From positions 1,674,001-1,738,000 of the forward strand of contig NZ_CP011503.1 in the NCBI RefSeq assembly GCF_001028665.1: a stretch of DNA of 64,000 nt, written 5' to 3'. Positions 19,031-28,404 of this stretch are shown piece after piece. Below the pieces are notes generated by a model. It saw only the letters and a program-made list of their open reading frames with translations, was not told the DNA's origin and ran no database searches. Position numbers and translations under genes: made by a program. Source of the stretch: Burkholderia pyrrocinia. GTDB lineage: Bacteria > Pseudomonadota > Gammaproteobacteria > Burkholderiales > Burkholderiaceae. Positions within the stretch are counted from its first letter, which is position 1, and the number at the start of each line of letters is the position of its first letter.

Positions 19031-19804
19031 ATGGCTCTAGCTAAACGCATCATCCCCTGCCTGGACGTGACCGCCGGGCGTGTCGTCAAGGGCGTCAATT
19101 TCGTCGAGCTGCGCGACGCGGGCGACCCCGTCGAAATCGCCCGCCGCTACGACGACCAGGGCGCCGACGAACTGACGTTCCTCGACATCACCGCGACGTC
19201 GGACCAGCGCGACCTGATCCTGCCGATCATCGAAGCGGTCGCGTCGCAGGTGTTCATTCCGCTGACCGTCGGCGGCGGCGTGCGCGCCGTCGAGGACGTG
19301 CGGCGCCTGCTGAACGCGGGCGCGGACAAGGTCAGCATGAATTCGTCGGCGGTAGCGAACCCGCAGCTCGTGCGCGACGCGGCCGACAAGTACGGCTCGC
19401 AGTGCATCGTCGTCGCGATCGACGCGAAGCGCGTGTCGGCCGACGGCGAGACGCCGCGCTGGGAAGTGTTCACGCACGGCGGCCGCAAGGGCACGGGCCT
19501 CGACGCGATCGAATGGGCGCGCAAGATGGCCGAGCTCGGCGCGGGCGAGATCCTGCTCACGAGCATGGACCGCGACGGCACGAAGTCGGGTTTCGACCTC
19601 GCGCTCACGCGCGGCGTATCGGACGCGGTGCCGGTGCCGGTGATCGCGTCGGGCGGCGTCGGCTCGCTGCAGCACCTCGCGGACGGCATCAAGGACGGCC
19701 GCGCCGACGCTGTGCTGGCCGCGAGCATCTTCCACTACGGCGAGCACACGGTCGGCGAGGCGAAGCGCTTCATGGCCGACCAGGGCATTCCGGTGAGGCT
19801 GTGA
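19031..19804 (+). CDS. hisF: Imidazole glycerol phosphate synthase cyclase subunit HisF
   Basis: A 257-residue barrel that uses HisH-derived ammonia to form imidazole glycerol phosphate and AICAR. Both catalytic aspartates are visible: [19 protein letters not shown] and VVAIDAKRV. Other signatures are [21 protein letters not shown] and VIASGGVGS. Its stop overlaps hisI by one base (TGATG at 19802). Confidence 0.97.
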   Translation: MALAKRIIPCLDVTAGRVVKGVNFVELRDAGDPVEIARRYDDQGADELTFLDITATSDQRDLILPIIEAVASQVFIPLTVGGGVRAVEDVRRLLNAGADKVSMNSSAVANPQLVRDAADKYGSQCIVVAIDAKRVSADGETPRWEVFTHGGRKGTGLDAIEWARKMAELGAGEILLTSMDRDGTKSGFDLALTRGVSDAVPVPVIASGGVGSLQHLADGIKDGRADAVLAASIFHYGEHTVGEAKRFMADQGIPVRL

Positions 19805-20220
19805 TGAATACGGAAACGAAATCCCTGCCCGCGTGGCTCGACAAGGTCCGCTGGGACGACAACGGCCTCGTGCCGGTGATCGCGCAGGAAGCATCGACGA
19901 ACGACGTGCTGATGTTCGCGTGGATGAACCGCGAGGCGCTGGCGAAGACGATCGAGACGCAGCGCGCGGTCTACTATTCGCGCTCGCGCAAGCGGCTGTG
20001 GTTCAAGGGCGAGGAGTCGGGCCACGTGCAGCACGTGCACGAGGTGCGGCTCGACTGCGACGAGGACGTCGTGCTGCTGAAGGTCGAGCAGGTGTCGGGC
20101 ATCGCGTGCCACACCGGCCGGCATTCGTGCTTCTTCCAGAAATTCGAGGGCACCGTCGACGACGGCGACTGGGTCGCGGTCGAACCGGTGCTGAAAGATC
20201 CCGAACACATCTACAAATGA
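19804..20220 (+). CDS. hisI: Phosphoribosyl-AMP cyclohydrolase HisI
   Basis: A 138-residue Zn-dependent enzyme opening the adenine ring of PR-AMP. It is stand-alone, not fused to HisE. Seen: [29 protein letters not shown], the metal-binding [10 protein letters not shown], and the cysteine pair in [13 protein letters not shown]. Start ATG overlaps the hisF stop; stop overlaps the hisE start. Confidence 0.96.
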   Translation: MNTETKSLPAWLDKVRWDDNGLVPVIAQEASTNDVLMFAWMNREALAKTIETQRAVYYSRSRKRLWFKGEESGHVQHVHEVRLDCDEDVVLLKVEQVSGIACHTGRHSCFFQKFEGTVDDGDWVAVEPVLKDPEHIYK

Positions 20221-20582
20221 CGCAATCGACCGAAGACACGCTGCTGCGCCTCGCGGCCGTGATCGATAGCCGCAAGGGCGGCGATCCCGATCAATCGTAC
20301 GTATCGCGCCTGTTCCACAAGGGCGACGACGCGGTGCTGAAGAAAATCGGCGAAGAGGCGACGGAAGTCGTGCTGGCCGCGAAGGACGTGCGCCAGGGCG
20401 GCGCGCCGACCGCGCTCGTCGGCGAGGTGGCCGACCTGTGGTTCCACTGCCTCGTGATGCTGTCGCACTTCGACCTGAGCCCGGCCGACGTGATCGCCGA
20501 GCTCGAGCGTCGCGAAGGACTGTCGGGCATCGAGGAGAAGGCGCTGCGCAAGCGCCGCGAGCGCGAGGAAAACGGCGGGTGA
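20217..20582 (+). CDS. hisE: Phosphoribosyl-ATP pyrophosphatase HisE
   Basis: A 121-residue helical MazG-like pyrophosphohydrolase making PR-AMP. The metal-binding motif [15 protein letters not shown] and [11 protein letters not shown] are present, and [17 protein letters not shown] is family-typical. Last his gene; it overlaps hisI by 4 bases (ATGA). Confidence 0.96.
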   Translation: MTQSTEDTLLRLAAVIDSRKGGDPDQSYVSRLFHKGDDAVLKKIGEEATEVVLAAKDVRQGGAPTALVGEVADLWFHCLVMLSHFDLSPADVIAELERREGLSGIEEKALRKRREREENGG

Positions 20583-20650
20583 CACGCTCGGCCCGCCGCG
20601 GTGGCGACTGCGGTAAGCTGTAAGAATTGTCATCTAACGGGGGTAGCATC

Positions 20651-21043
20651 ATGACCGATACGCCAAGCCAGTTTCCGCCGCCGTCGGTGCCGGGGGCAGC
20701 GGACGCCGAACGCCTGAACGGGCTGCGCACGCTGACTCACGTGCTCTATGGCCTCTACGCGTTTCATTGGCTGACGGGCGGTGTCACGGGCATCATCGCG
20801 ATCATCATCAACTACGTGAAGCGCGGCGATGTGGCCGGCACGCCGTACGCCGATCACTTCGAGTGGCAGATCCGCACGTTCTGGCGCGCGCTGATCGCGT
20901 ATGTGATCGGGTTCGCGCTGGCGTTCGTGGTGATCGGATTTGCAGTGATGTTTGTCACATGGATCTGGACGCTGTACCGTATCATCAAGGGTTGGCTGTA
21001 CCTGAACGACAACAAGACGCTCGATCCGCAGGCGTGGTTCTGA
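20651..21043 (+). CDS. Small integral membrane protein, DUF4870-like
   Basis: A 130-residue protein with three hydrophobic segments (around residues 38-55, 80-105 and 108-118) and a polar N-terminus. The sequence HVLYGLYAFHWLTGG followed by IIAIIINYVKRGDVAGTPYADHF resembles the DUF4870 family. Function unknown. I took the ATG at 20651, preceded by GGGGGTAGC. It sits between hisE and the HIT gene on the same strand, 68 bases after hisE, so probable co-transcription. Confidence 0.75.
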   Translation: MTDTPSQFPPPSVPGAADAERLNGLRTLTHVLYGLYAFHWLTGGVTGIIAIIINYVKRGDVAGTPYADHFEWQIRTFWRALIAYVIGFALAFVVIGFAVMFVTWIWTLYRIIKGWLYLNDNKTLDPQAWF

Positions 21044-21074
21044 CCGGCCGCGCACGGGCGTCTGCAGGAGCAAC

Positions 21075-21440
21075 ATGAGTCACGATCCGAATTGCCTGTT
21101 CTGCAAGATCGCCGCAGGCGAGATCCCGAGCACGAAGGTGCACGAGGACGACGAATTCGTCGCGTTCCGCGACATCCGCCCGGCGGCCGAGACGCACGTG
21201 CTCGTGATTCCGCGCCAGCACCTGCCGACGCTGTCGGCGGCGAGCGACGGCGATGCGCCGATGCTCGGCCGGCTGATGCTGCTCGTCGCGCGCCTCGCCG
21301 ATCAGCTCGGCGTCGCGTATACGGGCGGCGGAACCGGTTTTCGCACGGTGATCAATACGGGCCCCGGCGGCGGGCAGGAGGTTTACCACCTGCACGCGCA
21401 TATCCTGGCCGGCCCGCGCCCCTGGCAGCGGATGGGTTGA
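21075..21440 (+). CDS. HIT family hydrolase (HinT-like)
   Basis: A 121-residue histidine-triad protein. The C-terminal YHLHAHILAG carries the HxHxH catalytic motif, and the N-terminus NCLFCKIAAGEIPSTKVHEDD is the usual HIT start with two cysteines. HinT enzymes hydrolyse nucleoside phosphoramidates. It follows the his operon, as in many proteobacteria. Confidence 0.93.
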   Translation: MSHDPNCLFCKIAAGEIPSTKVHEDDEFVAFRDIRPAAETHVLVIPRQHLPTLSAASDGDAPMLGRLMLLVARLADQLGVAYTGGGTGFRTVINTGPGGGQEVYHLHAHILAGPRPWQRMG

Positions 21441-21533
21441 CGGCGCGGGGCGTTTCCCCGCATCGATAGTCGAAGCCGGCGCGTCGCCGGCGATTTGCGC
21501 CGCATAGCGGCGTGGTTGAGGAGAGGTTTCATC

Positions 21534-21764
21534 ATGGGTGGATTGAGCATTTGGCACTGGCTGATCGTGCTGCTGATCGTCGCGCTGGTTTTCGGTACGA
21601 AGAAGCTGCGCAACATCGGCAACGATCTCGGCAGCGCGGTGAAGGGTTTCAAGGACGGCATGAAGGAAGGCGAAACGCCGGCGGACGCGCAGCAACTGCC
21701 GCGCTCGGGCTCGGTCGACGTCAACGCGAAGGAAACGACGCGTTCCGATTCGAACAAGGCGTAA
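21534..21764 (+). CDS. tatA: Sec-independent translocase subunit TatA
   Basis: A 76-residue protein with one N-terminal helix ([16 protein letters not shown]), the FGTKKLRN hinge, and an amphipathic helix [18 protein letters not shown]. TatA oligomerises to form the passage for folded proteins. The ATG at 21534 is preceded by GAGGAGAGG. The Rieske protein PetA downstream, with its RR motif, is a likely Tat client. Confidence 0.95.
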   Translation: MGGLSIWHWLIVLLIVALVFGTKKLRNIGNDLGSAVKGFKDGMKEGETPADAQQLPRSGSVDVNAKETTRSDSNKA

Positions 21765-21790
21765 CGCCGGCACGCTGACAGGCATTCGCG

Positions 21791-22321
21791 ATGCTGGATC
21801 TCGGTCTTACGAAGATGGCGCTGATCGGCGTCGTCGCGCTCGTGGTGCTCGGCCCCGAGCGCCTGCCGCGCGTCGCGCGTACGGCAGGCGCATTGTTCGG
21901 CCGCGCGCAGCGGTACATCAACGACGTGAAGGCCGAGGTCTCGCGCGAAATCGAACTCGACGCGCTGCGGACGATGAAGACCGATTTCGAGTCGGCCGCG
22001 CGCAATGTCGAGACGACCATTCACGACAACCTGCGCGAGCACGAGAAGGAACTGAACGACACGTGGCATTCCGCGGTCGGTGGTATTGACGGGGCTTCCG
22101 GCGACACCGGGTCGTACGGTTCCGACACGCCCGCGGCGCCGTCGTGGCGCGGCAGTACGGCCGCACTCGCGCCGAAGCGCCGCAACTGGCGTGTCAAGCA
22201 GGCGGCGACGCCTGTCTGGTACAAGCGCGCGACCACCCGCCGCACGCATGTGCAGTCGGGCGCCGCGCGTGTCGCGCGCCACCAGCCGGCCAGCCTGCGC
22301 CGGCCGACGCGCTTCTTCTGA
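21791..22321 (+). CDS. tatB: Sec-independent translocase subunit TatB
   Basis: A 176-residue protein: N-terminal helix MLDLGLTKMALIGVVALVVLG, the conserved GPERLP, then a long amphipathic helix region RAQRYINDVKAEVSREIELD. With TatC it forms the twin-arginine receptor. The C-terminal ~60 residues are unusually Arg-rich (RRNWRVKQA, TTRRTHVQ, SLRRPTRFF) and not part of the conserved domain. Confidence 0.95.
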   Translation: MLDLGLTKMALIGVVALVVLGPERLPRVARTAGALFGRAQRYINDVKAEVSREIELDALRTMKTDFESAARNVETTIHDNLREHEKELNDTWHSAVGGIDGASGDTGSYGSDTPAAPSWRGSTAALAPKRRNWRVKQAATPVWYKRATTRRTHVQSGAARVARHQPASLRRPTRFF

Positions 22322-22362
22322 GTCGAGCGCATGCTCGCTCGTTTATCCTACCGAGGGCCGGT

Positions 22363-23151
22363 GTGAGCGACCCCCAGCAGAACCCGGGCGACGCCCCGGA
22401 AGAAACCTTCATTTCCCATCTCGTCGAGCTCCGCGATCGCATCATTCGCGCGGGGCTGGCCGTGATCGTCGTGTTCCTCGGGCTCGTCTACTGGGCGCCG
22501 GACATCTTCAAGCTGCTCGCGCGGCCGCTGATGGAGAACCTGCCGAAGGACGGCAAGATGATCGTCACGGACGTCACGGGCTCGTTCTTCGTGCCGATGA
22601 AGGTCACGATGCTCGTCGCGCTCGTGATCGCGCTGCCGATCGTGCTGTACCAGATCTGGGCGTTCGTCGCGCCGGGGCTGTACCAGCACGAGAAGAAGCT
22701 CGTCGTGCCGCTCGTCGGCAGCAGCTACTTCCTGTTCCTGTGCGGGATGGCGTTCGCGTATTTCCTCGTGTTCCCGACGATCTTCCGCGTGATGGCGCAC
22801 TACAACGCGCCGCTCGGCGCCGAGATGACGACCGACATCGACAACTACCTGAGCTTCGTGCTCGGGATGTTCATCGCGTTCGGGGTCACGTTCGAGGTGC
22901 CGATCGTCGTCGTGCTGCTCGTCCGGATGGGCGTGCTGACGGTGAAGAAGCTGAAGGAGATCCGGCCGTACGTGATCGTCGGCGCGTTCGTCGTCGCGGC
23001 GGTCGTCACGCCGCCGGACGTGTTCTCGCAACTGATGCTCGCGCTGCCGCTGATCGTGCTGTACGAGGCCGGGATCCTGGCCGCGCGGTTCGTCGTACCG
23101 AAGAAGCCGGCCGAAGAGGGCGAGGCGGGGAACGGCGAAGCCGCGAGGTGA
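22363..23151 (+). CDS. tatC: Sec-independent translocase subunit TatC
   Basis: A 262-residue six-helix membrane protein that recognises Tat signal peptides. ETFISHLVELRDRIIRA at the N-terminus, FVAPGLYQHEKKL, and FLFGM-like core segments (LCGMAFAYFLVFP) match, and VVTPPDVFSQLMLALPLIVLYE is the family C-terminal signature. Start is a GTG at 22363 (VSDPQQN), which gives the usual length; the open frame upstream is the tatB tail in another frame. Confidence 0.95.
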   Translation: MSDPQQNPGDAPEETFISHLVELRDRIIRAGLAVIVVFLGLVYWAPDIFKLLARPLMENLPKDGKMIVTDVTGSFFVPMKVTMLVALVIALPIVLYQIWAFVAPGLYQHEKKLVVPLVGSSYFLFLCGMAFAYFLVFPTIFRVMAHYNAPLGAEMTTDIDNYLSFVLGMFIAFGVTFEVPIVVVLLVRMGVLTVKKLKEIRPYVIVGAFVVAAVVTPPDVFSQLMLALPLIVLYEAGILAARFVVPKKPAEEGEAGNGEAAR

Positions 23152-23264
23152 CGACGGTGCGCCGGGCCGCCTTCTTCCGGCCGCCTGATGCGGCCCGGTG
23201 GCGTTGGGAGCCGGAAAGCGGGCCGAGGCCACGTTACCGGCAACAACGAATTTCGACGCAAAGC

Positions 23265-23292
23265 AAAAGGGCAGCCACCGGCTGCCCTTTTT
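23265..23292. terminator. Bidirectional rho-independent terminator
   Basis: GGGCAGCC at 23269-23276 pairs with GGCTGCCC at 23280-23287 (loop ACC), flanked by AAAA on the left and TTTTT on the right. It serves tatC (plus) and the protease gene (minus), which converge here. Confidence 0.85.
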
Positions 23293-23335
23293 CGTTTCCG
23301 TGACCGGCACGCGTCGGCGCGCCGCCCTCCGAACG

Positions 23336-24541
23336 TCATTCGGTATCGCTGTCCTGTTCGTCGAGCGTCTGCTTCGGCGGCGGCGGGCGCTTGCCGATCA
23401 CGACGTTCACGTCGAACTCCTTGCCCTTGCGCACGACGTGCACCTTGGTCGGCGTGCCCGGCTTGATCTGCGCGACGACGTTCAGCAGCTTCGTCGTATC
23501 GGTGATGTCCTCGCCGTTGACGGTGACCAGGATGTCGCCCGGCTTGATGCCGGCCTTGTCGGCCGGGCCGCCCTGCAGCACGCCCGCGACGATCGCGCCG
23601 GATTTCTGCTGGAGCCCGAACGACTCGGCGATTTCCGGCGTGACGTCCTGCGGCTCGACGCCGATCCAGCCGCGCGTGACCGAGCCCGTCGTGATGATGC
23701 TTTCGAGCACGGTGCGCGCGGTCGATACCGGAATCGCGAAGCCGATGCCGAGCGAGCCGCCCGAGCGCGAGTAGATCGCCGTGTTGATGCCGAGCAGGTT
23801 GCCGTTCACGTCGACCAGCGCGCCGCCCGAGTTGCCGGGGTTGATCGGCGCGTCGGTCTGGATGAAGTTCTCGAACGTGTTGATGCCGAGGTGGTTGCGG
23901 CCGAGCGCGCTGATGATCCCCATCGTGACCGTCTGGCCGACGCCGAACGGGTTGCCGATCGCGAGCACGACGTCGCCGACCCGCGACTGGTCGGAGCGGC
24001 CGAGCGTGATCGTCGGCAGGTTCGTCATGTTGATCTTCAGCACGGCGAGGTCGGTCTCGGGATCGCTGCCGATCACCTTCGCGGTGGCCGTGCGCCCGTC
24101 GGCGAGCGCGACCTCGATCTGGTCGGCGCCGTCCACGACGTGCTGGTTCGTTAGAATGTAACCTTCAGGGCTCACGATAACGCCCGAGCCAAGGTTGGCT
24201 GCCGGCTCGTCCTGCTGCTTGCGGGCGTTGCGGTCGCCGAAGAAGTAGCGGAACAGCGGATCTTTCGCACGCGGGTCGGGCGGCAGCGAGCCGTCCTTGC
24301 TGGAGAATACGTTGACGACGGCCGGCATTGCCTTCTGCGCGGCTTCGGCGTACGACGTGGTCGCCGGCGCGCCGCCGATGCCAGGCGCGACTTCCCGCAG
24401 CGCAACGATCGGCGTGGCGAGCTGCTTGCCGAGCTGTCCTTGCCGTTGCAGCCATTGCGGCTTGAGCGTCACGACAATGAACATCAGCGCGAGCAGCACG
24501 GTAACCGCCTGCGCGAAGAACAGCCAGAAGCGTCTAAGCAT
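23336..24541 (-). CDS. Trypsin-like periplasmic serine protease, DegS/DegQ family
   Basis: A 401-residue HtrA protease: N-terminal membrane anchor (about residues 5-25), catalytic His in [10 protein letters not shown], Asp in [11 protein letters not shown], Ser in [11 protein letters not shown] near residue 236, then one PDZ domain ([22 protein letters not shown]). One PDZ domain plus an uncleaved anchor suggests DegS-like placement, with DegQ-like quality control also possible. The Asp/Glu-rich tail ends in DEQDSDTE. It is divergent from the Nif3 gene and convergent with tatC. Confidence 0.9.
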   Translation of the reverse strand: MLRRFWLFFAQAVTVLLALMFIVVTLKPQWLQRQGQLGKQLATPIVALREVAPGIGGAPATTSYAEAAQKAMPAVVNVFSSKDGSLPPDPRAKDPLFRYFFGDRNARKQQDEPAANLGSGVIVSPEGYILTNQHVVDGADQIEVALADGRTATAKVIGSDPETDLAVLKINMTNLPTITLGRSDQSRVGDVVLAIGNPFGVGQTVTMGIISALGRNHLGINTFENFIQTDAPINPGNSGGALVDVNGNLLGINTAIYSRSGGSLGIGFAIPVSTARTVLESIITTGSVTRGWIGVEPQDVTPEIAESFGLQQKSGAIVAGVLQGGPADKAGIKPGDILVTVNGEDITDTTKLLNVVAQIKPGTPTKVHVVRKGKEFDVNVVIGKRPPPPKQTLDEQDSDTE

Positions 24542-24562
24542 CTGAATGGATTAGAGGTTTAT

Positions 24563-25309
24563 ATGGATCGGATCGAACTCGAATTGTACTTGAACAATAC
24601 CCTTGAAACCGCGCGCTTCAAGGACTATTGCCCGAACGGCCTGCAGGTCGAGGGGCGCCGCAAGATCGAGAAGATCGCCACCGGCGTGACGGCGTCGCTC
24701 GCGTTCCTCGAAGCGGCGCTCGAATGGGGGGCAGATGCCGTGCTCGTCCATCACGGCTATTTCTGGCGCAACGAGGCCCCGCAGATCACCGGCCGCAAGT
24801 ACCAGCGCCTGAAGCTGCTGCTCGCGAACGACCTGAACCTGTTCGCGTTCCACCTGCCGCTCGACGCGCATCCCGAATTCGGCAACAACGCGCAGCTCGG
24901 CGAGAAGCTCGGGCTGATCGGCGAGCAGCGTTTCGGCGACGGCGACCTCGGCTGGATGGCGACGCTGCCGATGCCTGTCACGCTCGAACACTTCGTCGCG
25001 AAGGTCGGGCGCACGCTCGGCCGCACGCCGCTCGTGCTCGGCGATCCGGACATGCAGCTGCGCCGCATCGCGTGGTGCACGGGCGCCGCGCAGAGCTATT
25101 TCGACGCGGCGATCGACGCCGGCGCGGACGTGTTCCTGACGGGCGAGGTGTCCGAATACGTGACGCACACGGCCGCCGAAAGCGGTGTCGCGTTCGTTGC
25201 GGCAGGGCACCATGCGACCGAACGTTACGGAATCCAGGCACTTGGCGCCCACTTGTCCGAGGAATTCGATCTCGAACACCTTTTTATCGATATCCATAAT
25301 CCGGTCTGA
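24563..25309 (+). CDS. Nif3-like dinuclear metal centre protein
   Basis: A 248-residue NIF3/YbgI family protein. The metal-ligand motifs VLVHHGYFW (HH), [14 protein letters not shown], and the C-terminal [18 protein letters not shown] are all in place, with [13 protein letters not shown] between them. Biochemical role unsettled; GTP cyclohydrolase I type 2 is a frequent label. The ATG at 24563 has AGAGG upstream; the longer frame from 24440 overlaps the protease promoter region. Confidence 0.9.
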   Translation: MDRIELELYLNNTLETARFKDYCPNGLQVEGRRKIEKIATGVTASLAFLEAALEWGADAVLVHHGYFWRNEAPQITGRKYQRLKLLLANDLNLFAFHLPLDAHPEFGNNAQLGEKLGLIGEQRFGDGDLGWMATLPMPVTLEHFVAKVGRTLGRTPLVLGDPDMQLRRIAWCTGAAQSYFDAAIDAGADVFLTGEVSEYVTHTAAESGVAFVAAGHHATERYGIQALGAHLSEEFDLEHLFIDIHNPV

Positions 25310-25349
25310 ACGCCGGATTTGCGGCAGCGCATCGAAATTCCTCAATGTA

Positions 25350-25378
25350 GTGAACGCTTAAAAGAGAAATGATTTAAT
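25350..25378 (+). promoter_or_regulatory. Putative promoter of petABC
   Basis: GTGAAC at 25350-25355, a 17-base spacer, and TTTAAT at 25373-25378, in an AT-richer stretch 150 bases ahead of petA. Matches are moderate (four of six and four of six or better). Confidence 0.4.
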
Positions 25379-25527
25379 CGCTCCGATAGTGGGGGATAAC
25401 CCTTAACTATCAATCACTTCGAAGGGATTTTCATCTCCGGGCCTTGTAAATGGCGACTCCATTCGAGCAAACTAGCGGCGGAATGGAAAGTCGTGACGGA
25501 AAATCCAACTCAGAAGTGGGGCGTGTG

Positions 25528-26148
25528 ATGCGAGACAAGGAAGAGAAACGCGTCGACAGCGGCCGCCGTACCTGGCTGATTGCGACATCCGTAGCAGGTG
25601 GCGTGGGAGGCGTAGCCACTGTCATACCTTTCGCGGCGTCGCTTGCGCCGTCCGCGAAAGCGAAAGCGGCCGGTGCACCGGTCGAGGTCGACATCAGCGG
25701 CCTGAAACCCGGCGAGATGGTCACCGTGCCGTGGCGCGGCAAACCCGTCTGGATCCTGAATCGCACCGAATCGATGCTGGCCGACGTGGTCAAGGCCGAC
25801 AAGGAGGTGGCCGATCCGACCTCGAAGACCCCGTATTCGATGCCGTTGCCCGCGTATTGCGCCAACGAATATCGCTCGCGGACCGATCGCAAGAACATTC
25901 TCGTCGTGATGGCCGTGTGTACGCACCTCGGCTGCACGCCTAGCCAACGCTTCACGCCGGGTCCGCAGCCGAACCTGCCGGACGACTGGCCGGGCGGTTT
26001 CCTGTGCCCGTGCCACGGTTCGACCTACGACCTCGCCGGCCGTGTGTTCAAGAACAAACCGGCGCCTCAGAATCTCGACATCCCGCCCTACATGTTCACG
26101 TCGGCGACGACCCTCGTGATCGGCAAGGACGAGAAAGGAGAAGCGTGA
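25528..26148 (+). CDS. petA: Ubiquinol-cytochrome c reductase Rieske iron-sulfur subunit PetA
   Basis: A 206-residue Rieske protein of the cytochrome bc1 complex. The N-terminus SGRRTWLIATSVAGG combines a twin-arginine-like motif with the membrane anchor. The 2Fe-2S ligands are CTHLGC and CPCHGS near the C-terminus. I chose ATG 25528 (MRDKEEKR) over the in-frame ATG at 25450 because it gives the common family length. Its stop overlaps petB by one base. Confidence 0.95.
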   Translation: MRDKEEKRVDSGRRTWLIATSVAGGVGGVATVIPFAASLAPSAKAKAAGAPVEVDISGLKPGEMVTVPWRGKPVWILNRTESMLADVVKADKEVADPTSKTPYSMPLPAYCANEYRSRTDRKNILVVMAVCTHLGCTPSQRFTPGPQPNLPDDWPGGFLCPCHGSTYDLAGRVFKNKPAPQNLDIPPYMFTSATTLVIGKDEKGEA

Positions 26149-27530
26149 TGGCTGCCGACAACAAAGAAGTCTCCACGACAGGTCTCACCGGCTGGATCGA
26201 CCAGCGCTTCCCGCTCACGTCCACCTGGAAGAAGCACGTTTCCGAGTACTACGCGCCGAAGAACTTCAATTTCTGGTACTTCTTCGGCTCCCTCGCGCTG
26301 CTCGTGCTCGTCAACCAGATCGTCACGGGCATCTTCCTGACGATGAACTACAAGCCCGACTCGACGCTCGCGTTCGCGTCGGTCGAGTACATCATGCGCG
26401 AGGTGCCGTGGGGCTGGCTGATCCGCTACCTGCACTCGACCGGTGCATCGATGTTCTTCGTGGTCGTCTACCTGCACATGTTCCGCGGGCTGCTGTACGG
26501 GTCGTACCGCAAGCCGCGCGAGCTCGTGTGGATCTTCGGCTGCGCGATCTTCCTGTGCCTGATGGCCGAGGCGTTCTTCGGCTACCTGCTGCCGTGGGGC
26601 CAGATGTCGTTCTGGGGCGCGCAGGTAATCGTGAACCTGTTCTCGGCGATCCCGTTCGTCGGCCCGGACCTGTCGCTGTGGATTCGCGGCGACTACGTCG
26701 TGTCCGACGTCACGTTGAACCGTTTCTTCGCGTTCCACGTGATCGCGATTCCGCTCGTGCTGGTCGGCCTCGTGATCGCTCACCTCGTCGCGCTGCACGA
26801 AGTGGGGTCAAATAACCCGGACGGCATCGAGATCAAGGCGAAGAAGGACGAGAACGGCATTCCGCTCGACGGCATCCCGTTCCATCCGTACTACTCGGTG
26901 CACGATTTCCTCGGCGTGTGCGTGTTCCTGATGGTCTTCGCGATGATCGTGTTCTTCGCGCCGGAAATGGGCGGCTACTTCCTCGAGGCGAACAACTTCG
27001 TCCCGGCGAACCCGCTGCAGACACCGCCCGAGATCGCGCCGGTCTGGTACTTCACCGCGTTCTACGCGATGCTGCGCGCGACCACCGACCCGTTCAAGAT
27101 CGTGCTGATGATCGTGATCGCGGCGCTCGGCGTGTTCGCGCTGATCCGCGCGCGCGGCAAGTGGAAGGCCGGGCTGCCGGTGCTGGCCGCGGCGATCGTC
27201 GTGTTCATGTATCTGACGGAGTCGAAGTTCTGGGGCGTCGTCGTGATGGGCTCGGCGGTGATCACGCTGTTCTTCCTCCCGTGGCTCGACCGCAGCCCGG
27301 TGAAGTCGATCCGCTATCGGCCGCTGTTCCACAAGGTGTTCCTCGGGATCTTCGTCGCCGCGTTCCTGACCCTCGCGTTCCTCGGCACGCGGCCGCCATC
27401 GCCGGTTGCGACGCTGATCGCGCAGGGCTGTGCGCTGATCTACTTCGCGTTCTTCCTCGGCATGCCCGTCTGGACGCAGCTTGGCACGTTCAAGCAGCCG
27501 CCGGAGCGGGTGCGCTTCAAGCCCCATTAA
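26148..27530 (+). CDS. petB: Cytochrome b subunit PetB
   Basis: A 460-residue cytochrome b with about nine hydrophobic helices. It carries the two b-heme sites and the quinol sites: RYLHSTGASMFFVVVYLHMFRG and FFAFHVIAIPLVLVGLVIAHL hold the paired His ligands, and the quinol-oxidation motif PPEIAPVWYF replaces the common PEWY with PVWY. Starts at ATG 26148 directly at the petA stop. Confidence 0.96.
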   Translation: MAADNKEVSTTGLTGWIDQRFPLTSTWKKHVSEYYAPKNFNFWYFFGSLALLVLVNQIVTGIFLTMNYKPDSTLAFASVEYIMREVPWGWLIRYLHSTGASMFFVVVYLHMFRGLLYGSYRKPRELVWIFGCAIFLCLMAEAFFGYLLPWGQMSFWGAQVIVNLFSAIPFVGPDLSLWIRGDYVVSDVTLNRFFAFHVIAIPLVLVGLVIAHLVALHEVGSNNPDGIEIKAKKDENGIPLDGIPFHPYYSVHDFLGVCVFLMVFAMIVFFAPEMGGYFLEANNFVPANPLQTPPEIAPVWYFTAFYAMLRATTDPFKIVLMIVIAALGVFALIRARGKWKAGLPVLAAAIVVFMYLTESKFWGVVVMGSAVITLFFLPWLDRSPVKSIRYRPLFHKVFLGIFVAAFLTLAFLGTRPPSPVATLIAQGCALIYFAFFLGMPVWTQLGTFKQPPERVRFKPH

Positions 27531-27551
27531 TGTGAGCGAGGAGAGAACGAC

Positions 27552-28310
27552 ATGAAGAAACTGCTTTCGACACTCGCACTGATCGGGGCGACCGCGTGTG
27601 CGCTGCTGGTGGCGCCGGGCGTGCGGGCGGAAGGTAATTTTCCGCTCGACCGGGCGCCCGATAACACGGAAAATCTCGTTTCGCTTCAGCACGGCGCGCA
27701 ATTGTTTGTAAACTATTGCCTGAACTGCCACAGCGCGAACCTGATGCGCTACAACCGTCTGACGGATCTGGGCATATCCCCGAAGGAGATCGAAACGAAT
27801 CTCCTGTTCACGACCGACAAGGTCGGGAGCACGATGTCCGTCGCGATGCGGCCCGAAGACGCGCAGAACTGGCTCGGCACCTCGCCGCCCGACCTGTCGG
27901 TCGAGGAGCGCGCGCGCGGCCGCGACTGGCTGTATACGTATCTGCGGGGTTTCTACCGCGACGATACGCGGCCGTCCGGCTGGAACAACGCGGTGTTCGA
28001 GAACGTCGGCATGCCCCATGTATTGTGGCAACTGCAGGGGCAGCGCATTGCCAAATTCGAAGACAAGACGGACGAGGAGACGGGCGAGAAGGTCCACACG
28101 CTCGTCGGCTTCCAGCAGGTTACGCCGGGGACGCTGTCGTCGCCGGACTATGACGCTGCGGTTGCCGATCTGGTGGCCTATATGACATGGATGTCCGAGC
28201 CGGCACAACATACCCGCAAGCGCCTCGGCGTGTGGGTGCTGGTCTTTCTCGGTGTCCTGACTTTCCTGGCCTGGCGGCTCAATGCCGCGTACTGGAAAGA
28301 TATCAAGTAA
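27552..28310 (+). CDS. petC: Cytochrome c1 PetC
   Basis: A 252-residue protein with a cleavable signal peptide (ending near GVRAEG), the covalent heme motif CLNCH at residues 56-60 followed by SANLMRYNRL, and a C-terminal membrane anchor (LGVWVLVFLGVLTFLAWRL). MRPEDAQNWLGTSPPDLS is family-typical; a distal methionine ligand is expected in the conserved middle region. Completes petABC; a strong terminator follows. Confidence 0.95.
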   Translation: MKKLLSTLALIGATACALLVAPGVRAEGNFPLDRAPDNTENLVSLQHGAQLFVNYCLNCHSANLMRYNRLTDLGISPKEIETNLLFTTDKVGSTMSVAMRPEDAQNWLGTSPPDLSVEERARGRDWLYTYLRGFYRDDTRPSGWNNAVFENVGMPHVLWQLQGQRIAKFEDKTDEETGEKVHTLVGFQQVTPGTLSSPDYDAAVADLVAYMTWMSEPAQHTRKRLGVWVLVFLGVLTFLAWRLNAAYWKDIK

Positions 28311-28328
28311 ACACGCCTGACCGGCGTG

Positions 28329-28390
28329 GGGCCGGCGCAACGCGGAACCCGTGAAAGGGGTTTCGCCGCGTGCCGGCCCTCGGCTTTTTT
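28329..28390 (+). terminator. Terminator of petABC
   Basis: A nested hairpin: GGGCCGGC (28329-28336) with GCCGGCCC (28372-28379), CGCGG with CCGCG inside, and AACCC with GGGTT at the tip, followed by six Ts at 28385-28390. It ends only 14 bases before sspA, so sspA needs its own promoter or read-through. Confidence 0.8.
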
Positions 28391-28404
28391 GAGGAAACGC
28401 AAAT

